A stretch of DNA of 64,000 nucleotides from an uncultured Clostridia bacterium (GTDB lineage: Bacteria; Bacillota; Clostridia; Christensenellales; Aristaeellaceae), in the NCBI GenBank assembly GCA_937886445.1, contig CALGBY010000063.1:7375-71374 (forward strand), given 5' to 3'. Shown here piece by piece: positions 41,681 through 50,844 of this stretch (within the stretch, counting starts at the first letter, position 1; each line of letters begins with the position of its first letter). The position numbers and the translations under genes were made by a program. The notes under the pieces are model-generated. The model did no database searches and was not told where the DNA came from. It saw only the letters and a program-made list of their open reading frames with translations.

Positions 41681-42703
41681 TTACTCCTTGGAACCGCTCA
41701 TCACAAGGCTTTCCACAAACGTACGCTGTGTAAAGATATACAGGATCACCAGAGGAATACAGCACATCACTACAGCAATGGAAACCAGCTGCAGAGAACG
41801 GCCGTTGGATACGACCACGCTCTGCTGCTTGTCGCTGGAGAAATACTTGCCCATTTCGCTTACCATGGTACTCATTTCTGTTGAGAAAAGCGTGTACTTC
41901 GTAAGGAAATTGCGGGAGTAGAAAAGATCTGTCCACTGCCACACAAAAGCGAACAGGAAGCAGCTTGAAATCGTGGGAACAGCATCAGGCAGCATGATCT
42001 TGAGGAAGGTATGCATGGTACCGCACCCGTCCACATAGGCCGCTTCTTCAAGGCTTTCCGGAACACTTTTGAAATACTGCCTCATCATGAATATGTACAG
42101 ACCGTTTTTCAGACCCATACAGGTGATGGACATCATGGCATAGGGAAAGATGGATTTTCTGATATTCAATGCCTGCCCTGTAAGGCCCTTGAATATGCCG
42201 AGGATATCAAAGTTGGAGAATGTTTTGTACAGAGATGTCTGAATAGTCTGCGGCGGAATAATGATCAGCGCGATCACGCAGGCAAACCAGAACTTTTTAA
42301 GCGGGAATTCAAACCGGGCAAAGCCGTACGCGACCAATGTACAGGATACGATCTGCAATACAGCTGTAAGAATGGATATCCACAGGGTGTTGAACATGGA
42401 ATTATCCGGCCATACATTCAGCCTTGTCAGATCAGCAACGATCCTGTAGTTATCCAGCGTCACATTTCTGGGCAGAAGAATGACCGTATTGTCATACAGG
42501 TCTCTTTCTTCCATCAGGCTCATCGCGAAACGCGTGATCATCGGCTGAATGATCATAAAGCAAAGCCCGAACATGAGAAGCCCGCGCATCACGGAGATCG
42601 CGATCTCCTTGCTTCTGCGCTTAAGCAGATAGCCGCCGCTTCTGCGGTTTCTGTCTCTGAACTTCTTGTTTTTTCCGATGTATACCGTGTTGTTTTTACT
42701 CAT
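41681..42703 (-). CDS. ABC sugar-importer permease, MalG type (second pair)
   Basis: The 340-residue membrane protein has six helices after a basic cytoplasmic start (KNKKFRDRNRRSGGYLLKRR). The EAA loop that docks to the ATPase reads VPESLEEAAYVDGCGTMHTF, followed by ILPDAVPT-like residues (IMLPDAVPTISS). It forms a heterodimer with the upstream permease, whose gene overlaps by eight bases. The long periplasmic-side insert before the core helices (ERDLYDNTVILLPRNVTLDN) is usual for this MalG branch. It precedes the short binding-protein gene. Confidence 0.92.
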   Translation of the reverse strand: MSKNNTVYIGKNKKFRDRNRRSGGYLLKRRSKEIAISVMRGLLMFGLCFMIIQPMITRFAMSLMEERDLYDNTVILLPRNVTLDNYRIVADLTRLNVWPDNSMFNTLWISILTAVLQIVSCTLVAYGFARFEFPLKKFWFACVIALIIIPPQTIQTSLYKTFSNFDILGIFKGLTGQALNIRKSIFPYAMMSITCMGLKNGLYIFMMRQYFKSVPESLEEAAYVDGCGTMHTFLKIMLPDAVPTISSCFLFAFVWQWTDLFYSRNFLTKYTLFSTEMSTMVSEMGKYFSSDKQQSVVVSNGRSLQLVSIAVVMCCIPLVILYIFTQRTFVESLVMSGSKE

Positions 42704-43706
42704 AGGACTTCACCACCAATCTGACAATGGCCGTTCCTACTCCGATAAACAGAAGTGCCACTCCGAAATAGATCCAGCTCATTGCGGAAGCAGGTCCGAA
42801 ATTGCCCTGCCTGTACATGACCGTGTTGACCACATACTCCATAACCTTGTTATCATTCTTCATGAAGAAGTCGATGATGGTATAAATCAGATTGACCAGC
42901 AGAAGCGGGCTGACCATGGGGAAGGTGATCTTCCAGAAGGATTCCCATGCGGAGCAGCCTTCCACATCCGCCGCCTCGTAAAGCGAGGGAGAAATGGACT
43001 GCAGACCGCTCAGGAAAACGATGATCTGGATTCCGCTTGCCATGACCACATCGTATATGGCATCGATCATTTTGAATATAACATCAAATACATCGCCTGC
43101 CACGCCGGAAACGGAAAGCAGATCCTGCAGGGCGGCGGAAATGTTGACACCGCTCGCTTCCTCCACGCTCTCCCCTATACCGCTCATCAGGTTGAAGAAT
43201 TCGTTGGAATTTTCAATGCCGGGCAATACGCCTGAGGAAAGGATCACGGGCAGGAAAAAGATCACACGGCAAATGGTCCTTCCCTTGAATTCCTGATTAA
43301 GGATCACAGCGATCACAAAGCTCATCACCAGTGTAGCCACGATGTTGATCATCATACGCCACACTTCACCCTCCAGATCGTTCGCCGTGCTGAATAGGTA
43401 GGTGAAGAAGTTCGGATCGGTACTCAGTGCGTATTTATAGTTGGCGAATTTGTTCCATTTGATCAGGTTCAGGCCGTCCGCGATACCGTCCACATCGTAA
43501 AGGCTCATCAGGATGGAATTGATGATGGGCTTGATCATAAACATGAGAAGACCGATGATGAAAGGCATAATGAACAGCACGCCCACGCGGGAACGTCTTG
43601 CCGCGATCGTTGCGTATTGTTCCTTTTTCCAGGGGACATAAACTATCAGCAGATAGGCGATCAAAAGCAAAGCCAGTACCGCTTCAATCGCAATATCCAG
43701 TGTCAC
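42696..43706 (-). CDS. ABC sugar-importer permease, MalF type (second pair)
   Basis: The 336-residue protein has six helices and the EAA loop SPSLYEAADVEGCSAWESFW with ITFPMVSPLL, the MalF/UgpA pattern. A GTG start overlaps the DUF5696 stop by four bases (GTGA) with GGGGGG upstream, so it is coupled to that gene. The N-terminal stretch has an additional hydrophobic helix (IAIEAVLALLLIAYLLIVY) before the cytoplasmic basic segment. Partner: the MalG-type permease that follows. Confidence 0.92.
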   Translation of the reverse strand: MTLDIAIEAVLALLLIAYLLIVYVPWKKEQYATIAARRSRVGVLFIMPFIIGLLMFMIKPIINSILMSLYDVDGIADGLNLIKWNKFANYKYALSTDPNFFTYLFSTANDLEGEVWRMMINIVATLVMSFVIAVILNQEFKGRTICRVIFFLPVILSSGVLPGIENSNEFFNLMSGIGESVEEASGVNISAALQDLLSVSGVAGDVFDVIFKMIDAIYDVVMASGIQIIVFLSGLQSISPSLYEAADVEGCSAWESFWKITFPMVSPLLLVNLIYTIIDFFMKNDNKVMEYVVNTVMYRQGNFGPASAMSWIYFGVALLFIGVGTAIVRLVVKSYE

Positions 43707-46378
43707 GCTTCATTCCCCCCTTCCTGCAAAACCGCTTCTGCATCATCTGTTTCAGGCAGAGCCTCATCAAACATGGTGTCCTCGGGCATCTCGGAAACTG
43801 TTCTTACATAGCTTCTGGCCGGAACAGCCACGCCGTCCACTTCACGGTCGAAGTTGCTGTAGTTAACATACACACAGCTGCCGTCCTCATAGTAGGTAGC
43901 CGTAAGCTGTTCTCTCAGATTTCTGTGACCGATGATGGAAACACCGTTGAGCCCTTCCATGGTATTCTGGAACTCAATGATCACAGGAATCACTTCATCC
44001 TTCCATCTGTCATACCCCGCGGACGTATAGCAGCTGTACGCGGAATCCTGAAGCAGGATCGTGTCCGCCTTCATGAAGGTAAAGTTCAGTCCCGAACCGA
44101 ATTCCGCGCATTCAAGCAAAGCGGTTTTCCAGTCGCCGGCCATGTTGATCGGCTCACCGGTATAATCCTTCAGCCCGTGAAGCACGATCTGATAGAAAGG
44201 AACATCCTCATCCAGTATCGCGTAGCTGTTTCCGGAGAGCTCCATATCCGTGATCAGATCCGCATAAGGCACAGCATACAGGTTGCCTGCTTTAACAGAA
44301 ACCTTCAGACCCTTGTCAAGAGCGCTTTTCAAGGTCTCCACATTCATCTGCTTTACTTCTTCACGGGTGACCGTATCGCGGTGATAATAATCCGCGCTGA
44401 GAAGACGTCCTATATCACGGAACGCCACACCGGCAGCTCCGTTTTCCGCAAGGTTTTCGATCAGGTTTTCTGCGCATTGTGCGGCATAGGACGGCTTCAC
44501 AAGATAGAACTTGTCCATCCAGGTGCTGCGCTGGAAAGTCACAATGTCAAACGACCAAAGCTCGACCTGTTCACGCGTGGTAAAACGCGCTGCGTGCATA
44601 TAAGGAATGAAGCCGTCAAAAAGATTGCTGTCGTAGGCAAAGCATGTGATCCCGTCAAAATAGAGATCCACACCGTTATCCTTTGCTTTCGCGATAAGGG
44701 ATTTCATTCCCTTATTCCCGCCAAGCACAGATTCGGTACTCACCTTTGTCAGTACAGTCTGGTTGACGCCGCCGTTCGACCATCCGGTCATACGAACGGA
44801 CAGATCCTTCACACCGTTCGAGAGGAGCTCATCCATGATCTCCCCGGCCTGTTCAAAGGTGGTAACAGGAATCACGCTGTCAACAGGCAGTCCCGCCTTG
44901 GGCACTGTTTTGTTGATCGCACCGACCAGTTCCACGTTCACAGGTATTTCGGTTCCCACTTTATCCCCTGTAAGTACGTCCGCGTACCTTTCCAGAAGAT
45001 ATGATCTGAACGAATGCGCCATTGCCACATAGTCATTGCCGTCTGTGAAGCGGTATCTCTGTGTGATAACGCAATCCGGGATTTTCCCTTCATACATATA
45101 GAAGGGATTGTTTGAGGCACCGGTCACCTTGAATTTGTCATAATGGATCACGCTGTATTTCGCGTATACTTCGTTATAACTGCTGATTTTTTCGGAAATA
45201 TCGGCTGTGATGCTGGCAAAAGCGTCTCCTTCTTCAATGATGCAGATGAAGGATCCGTCTTCCTGCCCCATACCGAATACAGGAAGAGCGGTTCTGTTCT
45301 CAGTCTTCGCTTCTTCAGCCATCTTCGCGTAATCCATACCGTACAGGTTGGTCACATAGGTGGCCTGCTTGATCTTGTGGTTGTTGTAGCGAATGATGGA
45401 ACCGCCGCCTTCAGGAACAAAAATGAAACCGTCGGTCTCAAGATCAGCCGCGCCGAACATCGGCAGCACAGAAACCGCGACAAGCGGCTCATCCGCGCTG
45501 CAGCGAATGCTTTCATACGGTACCTTTACGATAAAGTCACCGGTTTCTTTGTCCAGGCTGTAAACGATATCGATGTTGAACACGGGACCGTTTACCTTCT
45601 GCTCAGACTGGACAAGATTCATATTATCGATTTCAAGATCCTCGGCAGTATAGTTAGCATCCGCGAAGTATCCTTCCAGATCCCCCTTCTGTTTGATGCT
45701 CAGATCGGATTTCATAACGTAGATCGTGCCGTTTGCAAGTCCGGGATACTGGGCAAGCAGTTCTTCCTTTTCACTGTCCTTCAGCTTGGAAGGATCCTTT
45801 TTGCTGTACATCTTGCCAACGAGCTTGCTGTTTTTCTTGCCCATCGCAGTCGAGAAAGCGTTAAAGCGTTCTTCACTGATCGCCTGCGGGATCTGATAAA
45901 CGCGCTCGATCTGGCCGATCGTATACTTTACGCGTATGCTGCTGTCATCCGGCTGCTCGATAGCGTAATTTTTATTTTGAATGGAATAGGTGTAATTGTT
46001 CCACTCAATATCGGCGCCGAAGCTGGAATAGACAACAGAGAGCGTGCTGGCAAGAAATTCCCTGTTTTTCTGGATAGGTGCCAGTTTGTCATCGGCCCAT
46101 TTTTGAGGATTGGAATACCAGACCTTTCCGGTCTTTTTTTCAGTAAGCTTAAAGTGGGTCGTCTCGGGATCCATTTCAAACTTCAGCTGTTCATTCTCCA
46201 TCGTGTAGGCTTTTTTACCTTCATCCTCATAATAGAGAATTTCCGCTTCGCCATTGTAATTCTGTTCTTCGGTAGGTTTATAGATCTGCCAGAACAGATA
46301 TACAAGCGCCGCAACAGCAATGAGGATCAAAGCCGCTATCACGAGACGGATGAGGAGCTTCTTTCTTTTTCTGTCCAT
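43703..46378 (-). CDS. DUF5696 protein, membrane-anchored glycoside-hydrolase-like
   Basis: The 891-residue protein begins with a basic stretch and one membrane helix (about residues 9-30, LVIAALILIAVAALVYLFW), so most of it lies outside. Residues 55-400 are beta-rich, like the sandwich domain before a TIM barrel in several glycosidase families (LTEKKTGKVWYSNPQKW early on). From about residue 480 a barrel-like part follows with DLSVRMTGWSNGGVN, DNGVDLYFDGITCFAYD and GAAGVAFRDIGRLLSADYY, ending in a small beta-domain with YVNYSNFDREVDGV. It matches DUF5696, known from sugar-transport loci of Paenibacillus and Clostridia; activity is not established. It sits between a YIP1 gene and the second permease pair. 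AAGGAGGGGTGAG precedes the ATG. Confidence 0.85.
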   Translation of the reverse strand: MDRKRKKLLIRLVIAALILIAVAALVYLFWQIYKPTEEQNYNGEAEILYYEDEGKKAYTMENEQLKFEMDPETTHFKLTEKKTGKVWYSNPQKWADDKLAPIQKNREFLASTLSVVYSSFGADIEWNNYTYSIQNKNYAIEQPDDSSIRVKYTIGQIERVYQIPQAISEERFNAFSTAMGKKNSKLVGKMYSKKDPSKLKDSEKEELLAQYPGLANGTIYVMKSDLSIKQKGDLEGYFADANYTAEDLEIDNMNLVQSEQKVNGPVFNIDIVYSLDKETGDFIVKVPYESIRCSADEPLVAVSVLPMFGAADLETDGFIFVPEGGGSIIRYNNHKIKQATYVTNLYGMDYAKMAEEAKTENRTALPVFGMGQEDGSFICIIEEGDAFASITADISEKISSYNEVYAKYSVIHYDKFKVTGASNNPFYMYEGKIPDCVITQRYRFTDGNDYVAMAHSFRSYLLERYADVLTGDKVGTEIPVNVELVGAINKTVPKAGLPVDSVIPVTTFEQAGEIMDELLSNGVKDLSVRMTGWSNGGVNQTVLTKVSTESVLGGNKGMKSLIAKAKDNGVDLYFDGITCFAYDSNLFDGFIPYMHAARFTTREQVELWSFDIVTFQRSTWMDKFYLVKPSYAAQCAENLIENLAENGAAGVAFRDIGRLLSADYYHRDTVTREEVKQMNVETLKSALDKGLKVSVKAGNLYAVPYADLITDMELSGNSYAILDEDVPFYQIVLHGLKDYTGEPINMAGDWKTALLECAEFGSGLNFTFMKADTILLQDSAYSCYTSAGYDRWKDEVIPVIIEFQNTMEGLNGVSIIGHRNLREQLTATYYEDGSCVYVNYSNFDREVDGVAVPARSYVRTVSEMPEDTMFDEALPETDDAEAVLQEGGNEA

Positions 46379-46391
46379 TTCTCACCCCTCC

Positions 46392-47093
46392 TTAATTCAG
46401 CCTGAACACGATTTCACGGTAAATGCTCACAAAATACCCGATCGCATCCGAAAGGAGACTGAAGAATACAAGAATCAGGAAGATGATCACGCAGGCGCCG
46501 AAAACCGTAAACAGAAGGAAGATGAATGTTTTCAGCGGGCTGTAATCATGAATTTCCATCAATCCCACAAATACAAGGAATATGCACCACACAATGCTGA
46601 AGCCCATCAGAACACTGTAAAATCCCATTTCTTCAAATGTGATCATGTTGCTGATGAGGATCAAAGGCAGCTGGATCAGCACATACGGGACCAGCGCATA
46701 GCACATACCGATGTATATGTTTTTGAATGTACCTTTTCCGTCAAACAACGTCGTAAGGGACCAGTTGGCAAGACACAGGATCAGGAAAGGGAGAAGCAGA
46801 GAAGCAGCTTCTTCAAAAACATTGATATGCTGGATCGGTGTATCGACAAACTGAAAATTAGTGTAGAGCAGTTTAAGCACGCGTGTAAGCAGGAAAAGGA
46901 ACAAAAACGTATTGGCGGCTGCAAGGCTTCCCTTTCCTTCATGTGCCAGATCCCAGAAGCCGTCAAAGGGATGCGTGATCACATGAAGCGAATAACGAAT
47001 ACCGTTCAGGTATGTGTTCAGCCAACCCTTGAACCCGGCTGAGCGTTCGGATGAAAGCCCGGAAGCATCACTTATTGACTTTCTCATGCTCAT
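46392..47093 (-). CDS. YIP1-family multi-spanning membrane protein
   Basis: The 233-residue protein has about five membrane helices, with the cytoplasmic opening HVITHPFDGFWDLAHEGKGS that is typical of bacterial YIP1 proteins, followed by LTTLFDGKGTFKNIYIGMCY. Its role is unknown; in other genomes such proteins accompany ABC importers and NHL-repeat proteins. A consensus GGAGGTGATGATCC site precedes the ATG at 47093, inside the end of the NHL gene (26-base overlap), which shows coupled translation. Confidence 0.85.
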   Translation of the reverse strand: MSMRKSISDASGLSSERSAGFKGWLNTYLNGIRYSLHVITHPFDGFWDLAHEGKGSLAAANTFLFLFLLTRVLKLLYTNFQFVDTPIQHINVFEEAASLLLPFLILCLANWSLTTLFDGKGTFKNIYIGMCYALVPYVLIQLPLILISNMITFEEMGFYSVLMGFSIVWCIFLVFVGLMEIHDYSPLKTFIFLLFTVFGACVIIFLILVFFSLLSDAIGYFVSIYREIVFRLN

Positions 47094-48618
47094 GGATCAT
47101 CACCTCCCATTTCATTCTCTTGATCCTGCCGAGAACGACAGGCACGATCAGAAGCACCGCGATAATCAGCACCACCCACCAGATGTTCTGCTCAACCCAG
47201 TATTTCCTGTAAAGCTTGAACGTTCTGCCGTAATTATCTCTGTCATGCGCCATTTCAAAATAATCCATGGCCTGCTGATAATACTCAGGATGGGTATCAC
47301 TGCCCTGCTGCAGAAGAGAACGTCCTATTCCTCTGAAGGCCAGCGGATAATTGGCGTTCATTTTCATTACATCACGCCAGGTATCGGAGCTTGCGTTGTA
47401 CTCACCGCGGGAATACTGGTCGATCGCATCGTAGATCATCATACCGTATTCTGTGGGAGTAAACACGGTAATGCTGTTCTTCTGCTGGTCCAGTACAAAA
47501 AGGTCATATCCCATATGATCCATTGAGATCGCATTGATGAAGGCGCCGTCAATGTTTCCCTGCGTTCCGAACGCCCACAGCAGCACGCCCTGGCTGTCAT
47601 ATCCGAAAAGACGTCCTCTTGTTTTGTCCAGCGCCACATAAATGTCATTAATGTTCAGCGCGGTGATATCAGTAAAGCGACTGGGACCGTACTGCTGCGT
47701 ATCACCCTCCTGCCACCAGAGATCTCCGATGGGAGGATAACGGTCATTCTTGATCAGAATATCGTTACCGATACCGTTCAGACGGCGAATCGGCTTCGCG
47801 TTATCCCACTTCAGGTCGTACTCACTGAAGGTCGTCGTGGTCACATAGATAAACCCGTCGTCATCCATGTAAAGGTTGTCGTATTCGGTAGGTACCGTAT
47901 TCTCTGTCGCGGCACGCTGCTCATCGCTTTGAATAAAGCGTTTCCAAAGGTATTCACCCATTGTGATGGATACCTGGTTCGCACCCACAAAGCCGACAAA
48001 GGTTCCGTCTGCTTCATACTTGACAAGGCCTTTGTTTACATTCTGCACATTCGCGTATACACGTCCGCTCACGTCCACGGTTATGCGTCTGGGCAGAAAA
48101 TCGTTGTCCTGATTGAAAATAGGATTGGTCGGCTTTACGAATTCCTTGATCCAGTTCAGATCCTTATCCACCATGACGATGCGGAAATTCTGTTTATCCG
48201 AAATGTAGATATTGTTATCCTTATCCACAAATACATCCGTAGGCGAATTAAGTTTTGTTACCTCACAGCCCTTGATCTCGGTGATCTCGCGGACAAATCT
48301 GAAATCACCGTTTTCGCGTGTGGCCTGAATGATCCTGTTGTTGCCGGTATCAGCAATATAAAGGTCATTGTTTCTGATGAAAATACTTTCAGGGCGGTTC
48401 ATATCCGAAGTGCCCAGATTCATACTGGTGATCACCGTGCTTATACGGTAGGCGTCCGGTGATTCCATAACATCCTCATAATAATCATAGGTATATGTAT
48501 AGGATGTGCTGAACCCGTCCTTGTTCAGATTGAAGCTGTCATCAGCAAGCGCAGCACATGCCGTCATAAGAAGCACGATACAAAGCAATGCGCTTACTTT
48601 CTTTTTCAGTGTTCTCAC
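47068..48618 (-). CDS. Exported NHL-repeat beta-propeller with TPR-like segment and C-terminal membrane helix
   Basis: The 516-residue protein starts at GTG 48618, nine bases after GGAGGG. A signal peptide with a possible lipobox (LLCIVLLMTACAALA) is followed by NHL repeats: MNRPESIFIRNNDLYIADTG, LNSPTDVFVDKDNNIYISD, ITALNINDIYVALDKTRGRL. After about residue 380 comes a TPR-like helical part (ANYPLAFRGIGRSLLQQGSD), then one membrane helix near the end (WWVVLIIAVLLIVPVVLG) and a short basic tail. It is thus anchored with the propeller outside. Propellers of this kind bind sugars or proteins; the role in import is not known. It lies between the first permease pair and YIP1. Confidence 0.85.
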   Translation of the reverse strand: MRTLKKKVSALLCIVLLMTACAALADDSFNLNKDGFSTSYTYTYDYYEDVMESPDAYRISTVITSMNLGTSDMNRPESIFIRNNDLYIADTGNNRIIQATRENGDFRFVREITEIKGCEVTKLNSPTDVFVDKDNNIYISDKQNFRIVMVDKDLNWIKEFVKPTNPIFNQDNDFLPRRITVDVSGRVYANVQNVNKGLVKYEADGTFVGFVGANQVSITMGEYLWKRFIQSDEQRAATENTVPTEYDNLYMDDDGFIYVTTTTFSEYDLKWDNAKPIRRLNGIGNDILIKNDRYPPIGDLWWQEGDTQQYGPSRFTDITALNINDIYVALDKTRGRLFGYDSQGVLLWAFGTQGNIDGAFINAISMDHMGYDLFVLDQQKNSITVFTPTEYGMMIYDAIDQYSRGEYNASSDTWRDVMKMNANYPLAFRGIGRSLLQQGSDTHPEYYQQAMDYFEMAHDRDNYGRTFKLYRKYWVEQNIWWVVLIIAVLLIVPVVLGRIKRMKWEVMIHEHEKVNK

Positions 48619-48656
48619 TTTTCATTCCCTCCTTTTCATTCTCGTTCTTATCAGGC

Positions 48657-49880
48657 TCAATCCTTGATACCGGAGGATGCCATGGTCTCCAGTATCTGGC
48701 TCTGGCTGAGGATGAAAATGATAATGGGAACAGATACGATGATCACCTGTGCCGCGGCAGTCTGTCCGGTACGGGCAATACCGCCGGCCTGTATCTGCTG
48801 AAGCGCGTATACGAGCGTTTTCTTGGATTCTGTGTAGATCAGCGTGCTGGCGGAGGTGTTCCAGAGGCTCTGCACGCTGAAAATGATCACGGTAAGCCAC
48901 GCGGGCTTGACATTGGGCATCACAATGCTCCAGAAGATGCGGAACTCACCGGCACCGTCGATATGAGCGGCCTCGATCAGCGCAGTAGGCAGTCCTTCCA
49001 TGAACTGCTTCATCATGAACAAACCGATAGGCGCCGCAAAGGCGGGCAAAATGAGTGCCCAGTAGGTATCGATAATATTGAATCTGCTCATGATCAGGTA
49101 GCTCGGGATACCGGTCACATAGCCGGAGAACATCAGGCAGGTGGTTACAACACCAAAGAACAGCCTTCCGCCCGGGAACTGGTATTTGGCAAGCACAAAG
49201 GCAGCCATACTGGCAATGATCAGGTGACCGAAGGTTCCAACAAACGTGATAAAGAAGGTGTTTACGATATACCTGCTGAACGGCACCCAGCTCTGCCCCA
49301 TCGTAACGATCAGATCAGAGAAGTTGTCTGTTGTAGGATGCTGAGCGAAAACCGTCGGCGGGAAGCGGAAAAGCTCGTCCAGCGGCTTAAGCGATGAGCC
49401 CACCATGAAAACCAGCGGAAATACCATCATGACCGCAACCAGCAGCAGCAGGAAATACACGAAAATATCTCCGCCGATCGAACGGTTGGGATGACGGCGG
49501 TGAACAATGTGATGTTTTTTCTGGATGCGTTCACCGCGAAGCTCGGCCAATCTGTGAAGCTCGTCCGCTCTGGTATGGGAGGCTGTTTCGGAAGCGGGAC
49601 GGTGCTTATCGATATAATCATGCACTCTGAGGCCGTTATCCAGCTCCATCGTATAGATTATATCGTCCTTGAGATGAACCGTCATTTGTGTGCTGACACC
49701 GCCGCGGCGGATCTTATCCACACGGTCAATACGCACATAACGGAATTCAGCTTCCGGGGTTTCTTTTCCTTTTCTGATAAATTCGGCGTGATCTGCGTAG
49801 GCAAAAAGTGTTCCGTGCCACTTTTCTCCGGACGGCATTTTCAATACGCCCGTTGATTTAACGAAATCCACTTCACTCAT
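48657..49880 (-). CDS. ABC sugar-importer permease, MalG type, with N-terminal PH/GRAM-like extension (first pair)
   Basis: Residues from about 130 to the end are an ordinary MalG-type permease with six helices and EAA loop LPTALIEAAHIDGAGEFRIF followed by IVMPNVKPAW. The first 100 residues are extra: TGVLKMPSGEKWHGTLFAYA, FRYVRIDRVDKIRRGG, TVHLKDDIIYTMELDNGLRV and HDYIDKHR, a run of short beta strands ending in a helix, like a PH or GRAM fold, and without membrane helices. It would face the cytoplasm. A His/Arg-rich linker (QKKHHIVHRRHPNR) joins the parts. Length is 407 instead of the usual 275-300. The gene begins one base after its MalF-type partner ends. Confidence 0.9.
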   Translation of the reverse strand: MSEVDFVKSTGVLKMPSGEKWHGTLFAYADHAEFIRKGKETPEAEFRYVRIDRVDKIRRGGVSTQMTVHLKDDIIYTMELDNGLRVHDYIDKHRPASETASHTRADELHRLAELRGERIQKKHHIVHRRHPNRSIGGDIFVYFLLLLVAVMMVFPLVFMVGSSLKPLDELFRFPPTVFAQHPTTDNFSDLIVTMGQSWVPFSRYIVNTFFITFVGTFGHLIIASMAAFVLAKYQFPGGRLFFGVVTTCLMFSGYVTGIPSYLIMSRFNIIDTYWALILPAFAAPIGLFMMKQFMEGLPTALIEAAHIDGAGEFRIFWSIVMPNVKPAWLTVIIFSVQSLWNTSASTLIYTESKKTLVYALQQIQAGGIARTGQTAAAQVIIVSVPIIIFILSQSQILETMASSGIKD

Positions 49881-49881
49881 C

Positions 49882-50826
49882 TCAGTTTCCCACCTTTGCC
49901 AGCAGATTGGTAATGGCCTTCTTGCAAAGGATCATTACAAGGAACAGCAGCGTGGCGATCGCCGACGCATATCCCATTTCAAAGCGGGAGAAGCCATAGT
50001 CAAACAGGTGTGTAACAACCGTTCGGGCGGCATAGTCGGTAGACGGATATCCGCAGAGAGCACGCGGCACATCGCATACATTGAACGCAGAAGTGATGCT
50101 CATTACGGCGCCGAACAGCAGCATGGGCTTCATGCTGGGCAGCGTGATATGATACAGTTCCTGCCAGCGGTTGCGTACACCGTCCACATAACCCGCTTCA
50201 TACATGCTCTTGTCAACGCTCTGAAAACCGGCCACAAAGCTTAGGAAGCCGGTACCCATGCTCATCCAGAGAATGACTACGATCAGGATCGGCATCATAT
50301 ATTCGGGATTGAGCAGCCACAGAATAGGGGCATCAATAATTCCCAGCTCCATCAGGATAGAGTTGAGATAGCCATATGCGTCTCCGCGGAAAATGATGGA
50401 GAACACAGTAAAGGCGTTGGCGGCGATGGAGGGGGCATAGAATACTACCACAGCGATCGTTCTCAGCCATTTGGGAAGCTCGTTGATGAACCACGCGAAC
50501 ATGAATGAAAGGATATATCCGACCGGTCCGGTGATCACGGCGATGATGAATGTATTCTTGACGGAAGTCAGGAATACTTCATCCTGCAGCACGAGGTTCA
50601 CATAGTTCTGAAAGCCGATGAATCTTGCCGGCTCAAGAATGTTGTAGTAGGTAAAGCTGTAGAAAATGGATGTGCATATCGGCAGGATAAAGAAGGTGAA
50701 GAACAGGATCGCGTAAGGCGCGAGGAAGAGGTAACATACCTTGTTCCTTTTAGCCAGCGCCCAGCCGTGCGCGATATTGTCCTTTTTCATGGACATATAT
50801 CTTGAGGCCAAAGATGCTTCTTTCAT
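49882..50826 (-). CDS. ABC sugar-importer permease, MalF type (first pair)
   Basis: The 314-residue protein has six helices, an opening WALAKRNKVCYLFLAPYAIL, and the EAA loop VDKSMYEAGYVDGVRNRWQE with ITLPSMKPMLL. It is the usual partner of the MalG-type permease that follows. GAGGGGAGGG precedes the ATG; the large binding-protein gene ends 18 bases upstream, so binding protein, MalF and MalG are read in the order common to these importers. Confidence 0.93.
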   Translation of the reverse strand: MKEASLASRYMSMKKDNIAHGWALAKRNKVCYLFLAPYAILFFTFFILPICTSIFYSFTYYNILEPARFIGFQNYVNLVLQDEVFLTSVKNTFIIAVITGPVGYILSFMFAWFINELPKWLRTIAVVVFYAPSIAANAFTVFSIIFRGDAYGYLNSILMELGIIDAPILWLLNPEYMMPILIVVILWMSMGTGFLSFVAGFQSVDKSMYEAGYVDGVRNRWQELYHITLPSMKPMLLFGAVMSITSAFNVCDVPRALCGYPSTDYAARTVVTHLFDYGFSRFEMGYASAIATLLFLVMILCKKAITNLLAKVGN

Positions 50827-50844
50827 TCGTTATTCCCTCCCCTC

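Noticed and set aside
43598..45004. Open frame of 468 codons on the plus strand opposite DUF5696 and a permease
   Set aside because: No recognisable motif or signal, no ribosome site, and it crosses the boundary of two clear genes on the other strand.
48190..49730. Two isolated TTATCCACA sequences as an origin
   Set aside because: They are about 1.5 kb apart inside coding genes, single copies without AT-rich DNA, and expected by chance in 64 kb.
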